Notes: generated from the letters alone by a model not told the origin. 64,000 nucleotides of DNA from Sphingobacteriales bacterium TSM_CSS (GCA_002212985.1 NBMY01000143.1:1-64000), one strand, 5' to 3'; positions 25,863-35,744 are shown, counted from the stretch's first letter. Program-made: numbers and translations.

Positions 25863-27143
25863 ATGAAAACGCTTCTGCCAGTTTTTATCTTTGTTTTTTG
25901 CTGCCAGCCGTTTATGTTTGCACAGGAACCCGCCGAAGAAATTGCCGATACAACTGTTGTTTCCATTAGGCAGGAACAATTACAACAGCACCAAAACGAA
26001 GAACCTGCCGAACCCAAAGACAGCACCAACATTACCCAACAACTTATGCAATACCTCAAATCGGGGTTTGCCGAAAGTAAACGCTCTTCCAAATGTATGC
26101 TCACCAAAGAAGTATATGGTTACCATCCATATTGGTATGGTTCGGAGTACTATAACTACTATGACTTTGGGCTGTTGAGCACTTTTTGCTATTTCTCCTA
26201 TGAGTTGAATGCCACCACCGGAGGCTATAAAAATATACACAGTTGGGAAACCACCAACTCCATCACCTACGCTCAAATGGCCGGTTGCAAGGTTGACCTC
26301 TGCGTGACCAATTTTGGCTATACAGCCAACTCGCGCTTTCTGCGCAACCCAAAAGCATGGAACAACTTTGCCACGCAAATAATAAAACTGCTCAACATGC
26401 GCAAAGCAGACGGGGTAAACCTTGATTTTGAACAAATTTATAAAACCGATAAAACCAATTTTACCAAATTTGTTGCTTACCTCTCCGAACGTTTTAAAAC
26501 CGAAAGACCGGGAACTACTATTACCATTGCCGTACCGCCAATTGACAACGGCAATGTATATGATGTCAACGCACTTGCGCCCTACACCGCCCATTTTGTA
26601 ATTATGGCTTACGACTACTACTGCGCCGAAAGCAAACACGCCGGCCCGGTTGCCCCGCTGGAAGGTTATATCTCACTCAAGGCTACCCTTAACAAGTACC
26701 TCGTTTCGGGTGTGCACCCCGCAAAATTTATACTGGCCGTTCCTTATTATGGCCGCGAGTGGCAAACTCAAAGTTCATCGGTACCATCGGCAACTACTTC
26801 CTACGTGCAATCGCCCACCTACTCGCAAATTAAAAACGATTATGTGGGAAAATACCGCGAAAGATGGGATAACCGAAGCGAAACACCTTATATTGTGAAA
26901 TACAAATCTTCCGATATAAGACAGTGCTGGTTTGAAAACCCCGAAAGCCTGAACCTGAAATACGACCTCACCTACGAGTATCAATTAGGCGGAGTGGGCA
27001 TTTGGGCTTTGGGCTACGACAAAGGCCATACCGACCTGTGGCAATTGCTGGAAACCAAATTTATGGATTGCACCGGTTATACCAACGGAATACCCAAAAA
27101 ACCCTATTATAAAAAAATGCTCGAAGAGTATTTTAAATTTTAA
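25863..27143 (+). CDS. Secreted GH18-type glycoside hydrolase (chitinase-like)
   Basis: The 426-residue protein has a signal peptide (cleaved near MFAQ) and a single GH18 TIM-barrel. The active-site strand is DGVNLDFEQI (~residues 182-191), with the catalytic Glu in place and Asn where canonical chitinases have Asp (DGxDxDxE). Further barrel strands are visible (FVIMAYDYYCAES ~242; GVGIWALGYDKGH ~378). Such enzymes cleave beta-1,4-GlcNAc polymers or peptidoglycan-related glycans. No T9SS domain is present, so it probably stays in the periplasm. tRNA-Pro follows. Confidence 0.85.
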   Translation: MKTLLPVFIFVFCCQPFMFAQEPAEEIADTTVVSIRQEQLQQHQNEEPAEPKDSTNITQQLMQYLKSGFAESKRSSKCMLTKEVYGYHPYWYGSEYYNYYDFGLLSTFCYFSYELNATTGGYKNIHSWETTNSITYAQMAGCKVDLCVTNFGYTANSRFLRNPKAWNNFATQIIKLLNMRKADGVNLDFEQIYKTDKTNFTKFVAYLSERFKTERPGTTITIAVPPIDNGNVYDVNALAPYTAHFVIMAYDYYCAESKHAGPVAPLEGYISLKATLNKYLVSGVHPAKFILAVPYYGREWQTQSSSVPSATTSYVQSPTYSQIKNDYVGKYRERWDNRSETPYIVKYKSSDIRQCWFENPESLNLKYDLTYEYQLGGVGIWALGYDKGHTDLWQLLETKFMDCTGYTNGIPKKPYYKKMLEEYFKF

Positions 27144-27225
27144 TTGCCACACTACTGCAAAAAAATAAACAAACGGAACTAAAAATACCGCCAAATTATT
27201 TATTTTTGTGCCCGCATTACCGCAT

Positions 27226-27298
27226 CGGGGTGTAGCGCAGTTGGTAGCGTGCTACGTTCGGGACGTAGAGGTCGCTGGTTCAAGTCCAGTCACCCCGA
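27226..27298 (+). tRNA. tRNA-Pro (anticodon CGG)
   Basis: Cloverleaf with acceptor CGGGGTG/CACCCCG, anticodon stem CTACG/CGTAG, loop TTCGGGA (anticodon 27259-27261), T-loop TTCAAGT, discriminator A. A TATTTTTG element lies at 27201-27208 and a T-run follows the gene. Confidence 0.95.
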
Positions 27299-27338
27299 CT
27301 TTTTTTTACCACCATCTTCCTCACGGGGCAATCTGCTT

Positions 27339-27410
27339 GCCTCCTTAGCTCAGCGGTAGAGCAGCTCACTCGTAATGAGCAGGTCGTGGGTTCAAATCCC
27401 ATGGGAGGCT
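27339..27410 (+). tRNA. tRNA-Thr (anticodon CGT)
   Basis: Acceptor GCCTCCT/GGGAGGC, anticodon stem GCTCA/TGAGC with loop CTCGTAA (anticodon 27371-27373), T-loop TTCAAAT, discriminator T. It lies 40 bp after tRNA-Pro and is followed by a terminator. Confidence 0.95.
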
Positions 27411-27420
27411 CCGGTAATAT

Positions 27421-27458
27421 AAAAAAGCCGTTTGAAACATATTTCGAACGGCTTTTTT
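27421..27458 (+). terminator. Terminator after tRNA-Thr
   Basis: AAAAAAGCCGTT pairs with AACGGCTTTTTT around a 14-nt loop. Confidence 0.8.
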
Positions 27459-27603
27459 ATTTGGTATGCTGCAAGCAGGGCAAAGTGCTGTTCGGTACGC
27501 CTTTCCCTCCTCTTGCCAATAGGAAAATTTGAGTCCTTATCGCCGTTGTCTCGCCTCAGCCATTGTCCCCACTGCCGATACCGACTACCGTATAAAAAAT
27601 ACA

Positions 27604-27830
27604 CGCCTACCGGTAAATGTGCTACCGAAACAGTTTGGCTTGTTGAACTTGCCGTGTTTGTTGAGCCTGTCAAAACAGAGGATGGTTTGAAGTACAGGTT
27701 GGCCCGTAAGGGTGTAGAGGGTAATGCTTGTTTCCACAGGCTCAACAAGGCGGGTTATAATGGGCAGAAGTTGTGATTTATAGGTTGTTTTGCGCGGGAT
27801 TGGGAGGAGCAATACCTATTAAACACAATC
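27604..27830 (-). pseudogene. Remnant of a T9SS C-terminal sorting domain
   Basis: On the minus strand one frame reads ITLYTLTGQPVLQ, the first half of a type A sorting domain. A different frame further on reads VAHLPVGVYFLYG, the second half. The two halves are separated by a palindromic repeat and a frameshift, and no upstream cargo domain or start remains. Confidence 0.55.
27658..27748. repeat. Inverted repeat of dispersed palindromic type
   Basis: TTGTTGAGCCTGT (27658-27670) and its exact reverse complement (27736-27748) flank ~65 bp. When translated these repeats give the VEPVET/LTGSTN-like strings often seen in intergenic repeats of bacterial genomes. Confidence 0.55.
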
Positions 27831-28694
27831 CTACCGCACCACTGATACCTTACCTCGTGCTACTACCAAACCGTATCCATTCGTCCATTTCCATTATGAA
27901 CAGCGATTACACTACCCACTATTTTCGCACATAGGGAGTGCAATGCTTTATACCTGTTTAGTCGGAGCATAGAAATTTGCTTTTCCAGCCATATTATTGT
28001 GAAAATTTTTATGTGTCTTGCTCTGTTATCCATTTGCCGGCTGCAACGCTTCAATTTTATTGATCGGGTGAGTTGCAATTTTATCTAACACTGCCCCCGC
28101 TTGCGCGAGGCTTTGCCTCGTGATTTGCGTAACCTGCAAGGCTGTGCCCTTTCTGAAGAACTAACGCTTGCCGTTGAAAAAACATAAAAATTCGGAATCG
28201 TTTAGGATAGAACATTTAGGTTACAAATAATTTATATGGTTTGCTTTGAGGATTTGGTAAAGCAATACAAATGGCGAGTGTTGAAGGTAAAGCTAACAAT
28301 TTTGCAACAATAAAAAATAAATGAAATAAGTGGTCGAAATTAGTGCAAAACCGGTTTTGGGGTGTTTGGGGTTGCCCTGTTTGCTACCAATCATACATTA
28401 CATACTGCGTTTGAAAAGCCGTAGGGTTGGTGTTGTAATACCGGCAATAATGGGGAACAATATTACAGATTACACAGCAAAACCAGATTTACCCAATATT
28501 ACACCACCATGGAATGGTACAAACAACCAAATTTGCTGCATTATTTATGGCATAAATTGCTTTTCTTTGCAGAAAAATTACAGCAACCATTTAAAAAACG
28601 CCATTACCTTTTTGTTGTCCTGATGAGGTAATATTTTACCTGTTTAGGGTACTTATGCTATACACCAATTGTCTTTACTTAACCGTTTTATATA

Positions 28695-29594
28695 ATGAAT
28701 GACGGCATCGTCAAAAAGCGCATTTTATTTATAGTAAACCCCGTTGCCGGTGTGCGCAGCAAGGTAGGCATCCCCGATTTAATAGAGCAGGAAATAGACA
28801 CCCGGCAATACGATTGCCATATAGCTTACACCCAATTTGCCGGACATGCAGTATATATAACGCAGGAAGCCGTAGCAGAAAAATTGTATGATATAGTAGT
28901 TGCCGTTGGAGGCGATGGCTCGGTAAACGAAGTGGCTTCGCAATTAGTAGATACGCCCGTGGCATTGGGTATAATTCCTTTGGGTTCGGGCAACGGGCTG
29001 GCGCGTAAATTGGGCATACCCATGCAACAAAGGGCAGCTATACAAACCCTTAACCACTGCCATACAACAACGGTTGATGTTGGGCTAATCAATAACCGCT
29101 ATTTTTTCAGCAATGCCGGCATTGGCTACTCGGCAATGGTTGCGGCAAGGTTTTCGGGCAGAAAAAACCGCGGCATGACCGGCTATGCCCTTACCATTGC
29201 CGGCGGGTTAAGCCGTTACCGGCCAGTTTCGTGCCATATAGATTGTAACAATACCGGTTTTGAAACCAGCGCTTTCGATATTACCTTTAATAACTCTGGG
29301 CAGTTTGGGTACGGCATGGGGCTTACTCCCCATTCCAACCTTTCCGACGGGCAGCTGGAACTGACCATTGTGCGCCATTTTCCTTTGTTTCAGATTTTTT
29401 GGGTGGTTTTGCTGTTTATCATAAACCGTCTGTATAAAAGCCACTACCTCAAAAAAATAGAAATGCAAAAGGCAACCCTCCGTTGCCCCAAACCTGTGCA
29501 GGCACAAATTGACGGCGATCCGGTTTTTATTGCCGATACGTTTGAAGTTTCGGTTAAGCAACAGGCCTTGAAAGTGGTAGTGCCCGATAAATAA
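28695..29594 (+). CDS. Diacylglycerol kinase-like lipid kinase (YegS/BmrU type)
   Basis: The 299-residue protein has FIVNPVAG near the N-terminus, the nucleotide-binding GGDGSVNEV motif (~75) and PLGSGNGLAR (~96), the three hallmarks of the DAGK catalytic domain. The C-terminal half is the beta-sandwich of YegS/DgkB-type kinases. It phosphorylates a lipid or sphingoid base with ATP; the exact substrate is unknown. Confidence 0.9.
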   Translation: MNDGIVKKRILFIVNPVAGVRSKVGIPDLIEQEIDTRQYDCHIAYTQFAGHAVYITQEAVAEKLYDIVVAVGGDGSVNEVASQLVDTPVALGIIPLGSGNGLARKLGIPMQQRAAIQTLNHCHTTTVDVGLINNRYFFSNAGIGYSAMVAARFSGRKNRGMTGYALTIAGGLSRYRPVSCHIDCNNTGFETSAFDITFNNSGQFGYGMGLTPHSNLSDGQLELTIVRHFPLFQIFWVVLLFIINRLYKSHYLKKIEMQKATLRCPKPVQAQIDGDPVFIADTFEVSVKQQALKVVVPDK

Positions 29595-29701
29595 TGTTAA
29601 CCCGAAAGTGGTTCATAAAACGGTTGTTTTTGTGCCGCCATGGCATAAAGTTGCCCGAGTTTACCACAATTTGCTAACTTTACCCCCAAACAAAGCCAAT
29701 A

Positions 29702-30619
29702 ATGTACACCGGAAACCTTTTTACCGATACCCTTCCGCCCGATGAACAACCTGTTATCAAGCAAGGCTGGATTAGGGCTTTGCTATATTTTTTCGCCTTT
29801 CTCATGGTTGCCTTTTTATTTCAGGCAGTAAGTTTGTATGCGCTGGCAGTGGCAACCGGTCAAGGTGTACAGGCGCTCATGGAAAGCATGGAAACGCCCG
29901 AAGGTGCAATGAATTTCACTTTTATTCAGTTTTTCGGGTTGCTGGGCACGCTGCTGCTTACTTTCTTGTTCAGGCGGTATTTAGACCGCGGCAGCCTTAT
30001 ATCATTGGGTTTTGACATAAAAGGCCGCCTGCCCGATGTGTTGCTGGGTTTGGGCATCGGGTTTGGGTTAATTGCCATCGGGTTTGTATTGCTGGTATTA
30101 TTGGGCAGTTTGCAGGTAACCGGCGTTCAGTTTAACCCCTCCGCCATTATCGTTTATAAAGTACTGCTCATTATGGTAGCGCTCAACGAAGAAATTTCGG
30201 TGCGCGGGTACATGCTGCACAACCTCATGCACTCGGTAAACCGATATGCGGCGTTGGTTATTTCATCGCTGCTGTTTTCGGTTATGCACCTGCTTAACCC
30301 AAGTTTCAGCCTTGTTAGTTTTGTTAATATTGTGCTGGCCGGCATTTTGCTGGGGGTTTACTACATACACCGCCAAAATTTATGGTTTCCCATAGCGCTG
30401 CATTTTGCGTGGAACTTTTTTCAGGGACCGGTATTTGGGTTTGAAGTAAGCGGCATTAACCTGCCCGGATTTATTCAGCAACAAGTAAACGGCAACGAGT
30501 TAATTACCGGCGGCGAGTTTGGCTTTGAAGGCTCTGTTATTTTATCCCTGCTGCTTTTGGGCGCTATTTATGCCACCAACCGGCTATTTGCACCAACTGA
30601 AAATGCCCAAAAGGAATAA
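29702..30619 (+). CDS. CPBP-family intramembrane protease
   Basis: The 305-residue protein has about eight hydrophobic segments. The CPBP (Abi/CAAX protease) motifs are present: NEEISVRG (EExxxR, ~165), a His in FSVMHLLN (~198) and HFAWNF (~241). Members cleave within membranes, and in bacteria some act in bacteriocin immunity or surface-protein maturation. It starts ~107 bp after the lipid kinase and may be cotranscribed. Confidence 0.88.
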   Translation: MYTGNLFTDTLPPDEQPVIKQGWIRALLYFFAFLMVAFLFQAVSLYALAVATGQGVQALMESMETPEGAMNFTFIQFFGLLGTLLLTFLFRRYLDRGSLISLGFDIKGRLPDVLLGLGIGFGLIAIGFVLLVLLGSLQVTGVQFNPSAIIVYKVLLIMVALNEEISVRGYMLHNLMHSVNRYAALVISSLLFSVMHLLNPSFSLVSFVNIVLAGILLGVYYIHRQNLWFPIALHFAWNFFQGPVFGFEVSGINLPGFIQQQVNGNELITGGEFGFEGSVILSLLLLGAIYATNRLFAPTENAQKE

Positions 30620-30760
30620 ATAAAGTGAAAGACAAAATGGTAAAGTTGCCAAGGTAAATGTTGTTAGACTATTGTACTTTCAAAAGCGCCTCTGAACATA
30701 CCGGCAAAATGTCAAGAAGGGTTACGGCAATTTTTGTATTTTTGCAAAAAAGTAGCCATC

Positions 30761-31648
30761 ATGTCAAAAAGTTTAGTTCGGTTTGATTGGGCAATGAAGC
30801 GGTTGCTTCGCGACAAGGCAAATTTTGTGGTTCTGGAAGGTTTCCTGTCGGTTCTTCTTGATGAAACCGTCAAAATAAAACAGATACTAAGCAGTCAGGC
30901 CAATAAGGATGAAGACGACGACAAATACAACGATGTTGACATTCTGGTGGAGAATACGAAAGGTGAACTTGTCATCATTGAGGTGCAAAATACAAAGGAG
31001 TATGATTATTTTCACCGCATCTTATACGGCACATCAAAGGCAATAGTACAATACACCAAAGAAGGTGAGCCTTATGCGGCAGTGAGAAAAGTGATTTCGG
31101 TGACCATTGCTTATTTTGACCTCGGGCAAGGCGAAGACTATGTTTATCACGGAACAAACAAATTTACAGGCATTCACAAGGGCGATATTTTAGCACTTTC
31201 ACCAAAGCAAAAAGAATTGTATAACAAACAACAAGTGTCGGAAATTTACCCTGAATACTGGATTATCAAGTCCGGAATTTTTGACGAAGATAAAGTGAAT
31301 GATAAGTTGGATGAGTGGATTTACTTTCTCAAAACGGGGGAAGTTAAAGAAGATTTCACCGCTCCCGGACTACCTGAAGCGAAAGACAGGCTGGATAAAA
31401 TGAAACTAACGCCAGAGGAACGCAAACAATATGAGGCGTTCGTAGAACGATTGAGAAAATTTGCCAGCTACCAGCAAACTGAAATTGCAGCTATTCAAGA
31501 TTTGATTAAGCAAGGTAAAAACGAAAAAGAAGAAGAAGCAATAACCGGATTTTATAAAATTGGTGTAAGCCCCGATAACATTGCCAGAGCCTTGAACATA
31601 ACAATTGAAAGGGTTATGCACATAATTGGTAAATATAAAATCCCATAA
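30761..31648 (+). CDS. Rpn/PD-(D/E)XK nuclease family transposase-like protein
   Basis: The 295-residue protein matches the Rpn/PDDEXK_2 family: RFDWAMKRLLRDKANF at the start, VDILVEN (Asp of the nuclease core, ~75) and LVIIEVQNTKEYDY (Glu-x-Gln, ~88). A helical region lies behind and a short HTH-like end follows (ISPDNIARALNITIERV-type, ~270-290). Rpn proteins promote recombination independently of RecA. No terminal inverted repeats are visible, so it is not called as an insertion sequence. The start at 30761 excludes nine non-conserved residues. Confidence 0.82.
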   Translation: MSKSLVRFDWAMKRLLRDKANFVVLEGFLSVLLDETVKIKQILSSQANKDEDDDKYNDVDILVENTKGELVIIEVQNTKEYDYFHRILYGTSKAIVQYTKEGEPYAAVRKVISVTIAYFDLGQGEDYVYHGTNKFTGIHKGDILALSPKQKELYNKQQVSEIYPEYWIIKSGIFDEDKVNDKLDEWIYFLKTGEVKEDFTAPGLPEAKDRLDKMKLTPEERKQYEAFVERLRKFASYQQTEIAAIQDLIKQGKNEKEEEAITGFYKIGVSPDNIARALNITIERVMHIIGKYKIP

Positions 31649-31737
31649 CAAAGCATTTCTGCACATTTGCGCCAAGTACAACCCCAATGCAGGTACAAAC
31701 AGCAAGCGTGCAACCGTAAGCCGAAACACGTATAAAA

Positions 31738-33351
31738 ATGCCCAAACATAACCTTTGGCTGCTTCCGCTGTGTGCAGCGTTGCTTTGCCGTTTGGCGTGG
31801 ATACCGCTGCCCTTTACCCCGCTGCTGTTTTTTGCCTTTGTGCCCATGCTGCTGCTGGAGCAACAGGTTGCCGATAACCGGCAATGGTGGCGCGCATCGG
31901 TTTTGTTTTTCCTGCTCTGGAACGTGTTTACTACCTGGTGGATTGTTAATTCCACCATAGTGGGCGCCGTTTTTGCCTTTTTGGCCAATGCTTTGCTCAT
32001 GAGCATACCGTTTATGCTGTTTAGGGCAACCCGCCTGAAATTAGGCAACCGCGTGGGTTACCTGTCGTTTTTAGTGTATTGGCTTGCTTTTGAGTTTTTG
32101 CACCAACGTTGGGAGTTGGCCTGGCCGTGGCTTAACTTAGGTAATGCCCTTGCACCCTTGCCTCAATGCATACAATGGTTTGAATACACCGGCTCTGGCG
32201 GCGGTACATTGTGGGTTTTGGGGGTTAATCTGGCTGTTTTCGGGGCGCTGCAACCGCGCCTGTTTCCCGCCACGTCGGGCATTGATAAACCCCGCAACCG
32301 GCAATTGGTTAAAAGCATAGCGCTGCCTGTTGCCCTATTTTTGTTACCGGTTCTGGCATCGCTCTACCTTTTTTACACTTATACCGAAAAAGGGCAAGAG
32401 GTAGAAATTGCCTTGGTACAACCCAGCGAAGACCCGTATTTTATGCCCGATGAAGCTCAGGCAAACCAACAGGTGGCCACCTTGCTAAGCCTTTCGGAAA
32501 AAGCAGTTACGCCCAATACGCGTTACCTTGTTTTTCCCGAAGCAGCACTGCCCGATGCCATTTGGCTGAACGATTTTACCCAACAACCCCGCATAAATCA
32601 ACTGCGGCAATGGTTGCACCAATATCCTAATCTTAAACTGGTAAGCGGTTTTACTGCCCTGCAGCACTACAACCAACCCTACGCCTCGGCCACTGCCCGC
32701 CCCTACCTGCAACGGCCGGGCAGTTACGATGTGTTTAACTCCTCTTTTCAAATAGATACTTCTGCAAATTGGCAGGTGTACCACAAATCTAAGTTAGTGC
32801 CCGGTGTAGAAAAAATACCCTACCAGCAACTGTTCGGGGTGCTTACGCCGCTTATTTCGGAATTAGGAGGCGGAATTGGCAGTTTCGGGGAGCAACCCCA
32901 CAGAACCGTATTTTTCGGCACCGATTCGCTGGGCATTGCGCCGGTTATTTGCTACGAGTCTGTTTTTGGTCAATACCTCACAGATTATATAAAACAAGGC
33001 GCACAACTCATTTTTATTATGACCAACGACGGCTGGTGGGGCAATACCGATGGCTACCGCCAACACCTGCATTACGCCTCTCTCAGGGCTATTGAAACCC
33101 GAAGAAGCATTGCAAGGGCAGCCAACACCGGTATTTCGTGCTTTATTGACCAGCGCGGACTCCTCCACACCCCCCTTGCGTGGCAGCAGCGAGGCGCTCA
33201 AACGGGTAAAATACGTGCCAATACCACACTTACCATATACACAATTTACGGCGATTTCATTGGCCGAACCTCCCTGTTGCTGGCAGGTATGCTTATTTTG
33301 CTTACCTTTGTGAGCCGTTTTACCCCTCATTTTGCCAACAAAATACGGTAA
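31738..33351 (+). CDS. lnt: Apolipoprotein N-acyltransferase
   Basis: The 537-residue protein has N-terminal membrane segments (~1-200) and a C-terminal nitrilase-fold domain. The catalytic triad is visible: Glu in LVFPEAALP (~262), Lys in YHKSKLVPG (~346) and Cys in PVICYESVFG (~407). Lnt adds the third acyl chain to lipoproteins at the inner membrane. The next gene starts 30 bp downstream. Confidence 0.93.
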   Translation: MPKHNLWLLPLCAALLCRLAWIPLPFTPLLFFAFVPMLLLEQQVADNRQWWRASVLFFLLWNVFTTWWIVNSTIVGAVFAFLANALLMSIPFMLFRATRLKLGNRVGYLSFLVYWLAFEFLHQRWELAWPWLNLGNALAPLPQCIQWFEYTGSGGGTLWVLGVNLAVFGALQPRLFPATSGIDKPRNRQLVKSIALPVALFLLPVLASLYLFYTYTEKGQEVEIALVQPSEDPYFMPDEAQANQQVATLLSLSEKAVTPNTRYLVFPEAALPDAIWLNDFTQQPRINQLRQWLHQYPNLKLVSGFTALQHYNQPYASATARPYLQRPGSYDVFNSSFQIDTSANWQVYHKSKLVPGVEKIPYQQLFGVLTPLISELGGGIGSFGEQPHRTVFFGTDSLGIAPVICYESVFGQYLTDYIKQGAQLIFIMTNDGWWGNTDGYRQHLHYASLRAIETRRSIARAANTGISCFIDQRGLLHTPLAWQQRGAQTGKIRANTTLTIYTIYGDFIGRTSLLLAGMLILLTFVSRFTPHFANKIR

Positions 33352-33380
33352 GCACCCACAAAAACTCTGCGCCCAACATT

Positions 33381-34181
33381 ATGACCAATACCCCGTTGAA
33401 GTTGCTCTGCCGGCAGGTACAGGAAATTGCCGCCCAAGCCGGTCATTTTATCAGAACCGAAGCCGGTAAAGTTGCCCCTTCCGATATTCAGATGAAACAC
33501 CACAATAACTTGGTGAGCTATGTAGATACCACCTCTGAAAAAATGCTGGTTGAAGCCCTTGCCAAATTGCTGCCCGAAGCAGGCTTTCTTACCGAAGAAA
33601 ATACCGTAGCCCAAAACCAAAACGCCACGCTGCAATGGGTAATTGACCCACTCGACGGCACTACCAACTTTTTGTACCAACTGCCTTCTTATGCCGTAAG
33701 TGTTGCCCTGTTGCAACATGGCCGGCCGGTGTTGGGCGTAGTATATGAGGTAAACCGAAGCGAGTGCTTTTGGGCGGTAAAAGACCACGGAGCTTTTCTG
33801 AACCAAACACCCATTTATACCAGCAAGGTGGGGCAGTTGCCCGATGCACTTATAGGAACCGGCTTCCCGTACTACGATTTTGAACTGATTGATGCCTATA
33901 CCGATATTTTGAAAACCCTGATGCGCAATACCAAAGGCATACGCCGCTTTGGCGCTGCCGCTGTTGATCTTTGCTATGTAGCCTGCGGCCGCTTTGATGC
34001 CTTTTACGAACATAGCCTGCACCCTTGGGATGTAGCCGCCGGCAGTCTTATTGTACAGGAAGCCGGCGGAGTGATTTCCGATTTTTCGGGCGGCAACAAT
34101 TACCTGTTCGGGCGGCAAATTATTGCTTCGGCTCCGGCTTTGTACCCCCGTTTTCTGCCCTTATTTTCCGATATTGTGTAG
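33381..34181 (+). CDS. Inositol monophosphatase family protein
   Basis: The 266-residue enzyme has the metal-binding motifs FLTEENT (~70), WVIDPLDGTTNF (~90) and WDVAAGSLIVQEAGG (~218) of IMPase/SuhB/CysQ proteins. It hydrolyses inositol-1-phosphate or a related phosphomonoester with Mg2+. It closely follows lnt and is probably cotranscribed. Confidence 0.92.
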   Translation: MTNTPLKLLCRQVQEIAAQAGHFIRTEAGKVAPSDIQMKHHNNLVSYVDTTSEKMLVEALAKLLPEAGFLTEENTVAQNQNATLQWVIDPLDGTTNFLYQLPSYAVSVALLQHGRPVLGVVYEVNRSECFWAVKDHGAFLNQTPIYTSKVGQLPDALIGTGFPYYDFELIDAYTDILKTLMRNTKGIRRFGAAAVDLCYVACGRFDAFYEHSLHPWDVAAGSLIVQEAGGVISDFSGGNNYLFGRQIIASAPALYPRFLPLFSDIV

Positions 34182-34219
34182 TGTTTCTTGCATTTTTCAT
34201 TTCACCAGCACCAACTTTC

Positions 34220-34915
34220 ATGAAAATGGTAAACACATCAAAAAAAAGCAACCCGTTTTGGTTTATTGCGCTGCTTTGGGTTGCGGTTTGGCTGTTCAGC
34301 GCCTGTAATACCAAGCCACAAACTTCTACATCAAACGGCACGCCAAACACCAACCCGCCGCCAGCTGCCGATACCATTACCAACGGCAGTTTGCTAACCC
34401 AACAACAGGCAAAAACCATTATTGAACAATATGCGTTGAATGCCCTGCGCGCCCTTACCGCCAACAACACCACGCTGCTTGCCGGCTTGGTACATCCGCA
34501 AAAAGGAGTGCGGTTTTCGCCATATGCCTTTGTAAATACCGATACCGATATGGTTTTTTTGCAACAGCATGTAGCAAAACTGGCCAACGAAGTACAAAAA
34601 TATACTTGGGGAACGTTTGACGGAAGCGGCGAGCCTATCACCCTCACCTACAACGAATACCGAAAAAAATTTGTTACCGATAAAGATTACCTGAACAAAG
34701 CCGACTCTGTTGGCTACAACCAAATTATAGGGCGCGGAAATTCTGTAAACAACCGCGAAAAAGTATATAGCAAAGCTATTATTGTTGAATATTACCAAAG
34801 CGGCAAAAACCCCGATTTCGGCGGCATGGATTGGGGCAGTCTGGCGCTGGCCTTTGAAAAATACAACGGGCAATGGTTCTTAACCGGCATTATACACAAC
34901 GGCTGGACCATTTAA
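34220..34915 (+). CDS. Lipoprotein, unknown function
   Basis: The 231-residue product has a hydrophobic signal with a lipobox-like LFSAC near residue 30, then a Pro/Thr/Ser-rich linker and a globular domain of ~170 residues (NALRALTANNTTLLAGLVHPQKG...). The C-terminal strand DWGSLALAFEKYNGQWFLTGIIH resembles secreted domains of the NTF2-like type, but I do not claim a family. The ATG at 34220 follows the IMPase stop by 38 bp. Confidence 0.7.
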   Translation: MKMVNTSKKSNPFWFIALLWVAVWLFSACNTKPQTSTSNGTPNTNPPPAADTITNGSLLTQQQAKTIIEQYALNALRALTANNTTLLAGLVHPQKGVRFSPYAFVNTDTDMVFLQQHVAKLANEVQKYTWGTFDGSGEPITLTYNEYRKKFVTDKDYLNKADSVGYNQIIGRGNSVNNREKVYSKAIIVEYYQSGKNPDFGGMDWGSLALAFEKYNGQWFLTGIIHNGWTI

Positions 34916-35053
34916 CCATCTTTGCCGGCACAAAAAAGTGTGTCTGAAAAAAAAATTCGGAGGGCATTAAATTAAAGACGTTATCAGGTGTCAAATCAAT
35001 ACGGCATTGGTGTTTTAATAAAGAACAAATTTAAACTACTCAAAATAAATACC

Positions 35054-35695
35054 ATGAACACAGCAAAAAATTGGATTGGCACATCTTTTTTTGTGCTTTT
35101 CGCCCTTTTGATGAGCAACCATGTAATGGCACAACGGGTTAGTATTATTGGCAACGTAAAAGCCTTTGGCATTGACAAAGTTGGCGGCGAAGACAGTACA
35201 GAGGTAAATTACAAAGGCGAAACTTCGTTTTCGGTTAACCTGCGCATTTTTGACAACAACCTGTGGGCTTTCAGGTTGGGCGCCGGGTTAGATAAACTCA
35301 AATACCAGTTTGGCGACAGTTCTTACACCAACTACGATGTAGTGCGCAAAAGCATTACCGCCTACCTTGGGCTGGAAAAACATTTTGAAGCCGGCCCGTT
35401 TACCCCATACTTAGGCGTGTTTGTGCCCATAACCTTTAACGGTGAAGATAGCGTAAAAGACAATTTGACCGGTATTGCCGACCAGATTGACAACGGCGAT
35501 ATAAGCGCCGGATTCAGCCTGTTGGGCGGGTTAAACCTGCGCCTGTTTAAAGTATTGCGCATTGGCGGAGAGGCAAGTTTAGGATTTTCGCAATTTAAAA
35601 ATGAAGTATTGCGCAACCTTACCACGGACCCCAGCGCCATAAAGCTGAAAAATCTGGAGTTTAACACCGAAATAACTTTCGGTTTTGCATTTTAA
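35054..35695 (+). CDS. Outer-membrane beta-barrel protein
   Basis: The 213-residue product has a signal peptide (cleaved near VMAQ) and alternating beta strands ending in an aromatic residue (EITFGFAF). This is typical of small OmpW/OprF-type barrels. Strands such as FSVNLRIFDNNLWAFRLGAGLD and ITAYLGLEKHF are amphipathic. Transport or adhesin roles cannot be told apart. Confidence 0.75.
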   Translation: MNTAKNWIGTSFFVLFALLMSNHVMAQRVSIIGNVKAFGIDKVGGEDSTEVNYKGETSFSVNLRIFDNNLWAFRLGAGLDKLKYQFGDSSYTNYDVVRKSITAYLGLEKHFEAGPFTPYLGVFVPITFNGEDSVKDNLTGIADQIDNGDISAGFSLLGGLNLRLFKVLRIGGEASLGFSQFKNEVLRNLTTDPSAIKLKNLEFNTEITFGFAF

Positions 35696-35744
35696 CCCTG
35701 AAAGAGGGAACTGAAAAGGCTTTTTCAGAATTTATTAAACAAGA

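Larger units (their letters stand above)
27411..28694. other. Degenerate intergenic region with repeats and gene remnants
   Basis: There is no intact gene in 1.28 kb. It contains a terminator (27421-27458), a broken T9SS sorting domain (27604-27830, minus), an inverted repeat (27658-27748), and a small palindrome CGAGGC-TTT-GCCTCG (28106-28120). Short open frames (e.g. 28330-28623) have no family resemblance and are not called. Confidence 0.6.

Noticed and set aside
25980-26639. Long minus-strand frame opposite the GH18 gene
   Set aside because: Antisense shadow of the plus-strand gene; translation is low-complexity and shows no family motif.
28330-28623. Plus-strand open frame of 97 codons
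   Set aside because: No family resemblance, low-complexity composition, and it lies in a region of decayed sequence.
30761-31648. Insertion sequence around the Rpn-like nuclease gene
   Set aside because: No terminal inverted repeats or target-site duplications visible; called as a single gene.
33327-34118. Long minus-strand frame opposite the inositol monophosphatase gene
   Set aside because: Antisense shadow; the plus-strand frame has all catalytic motifs.
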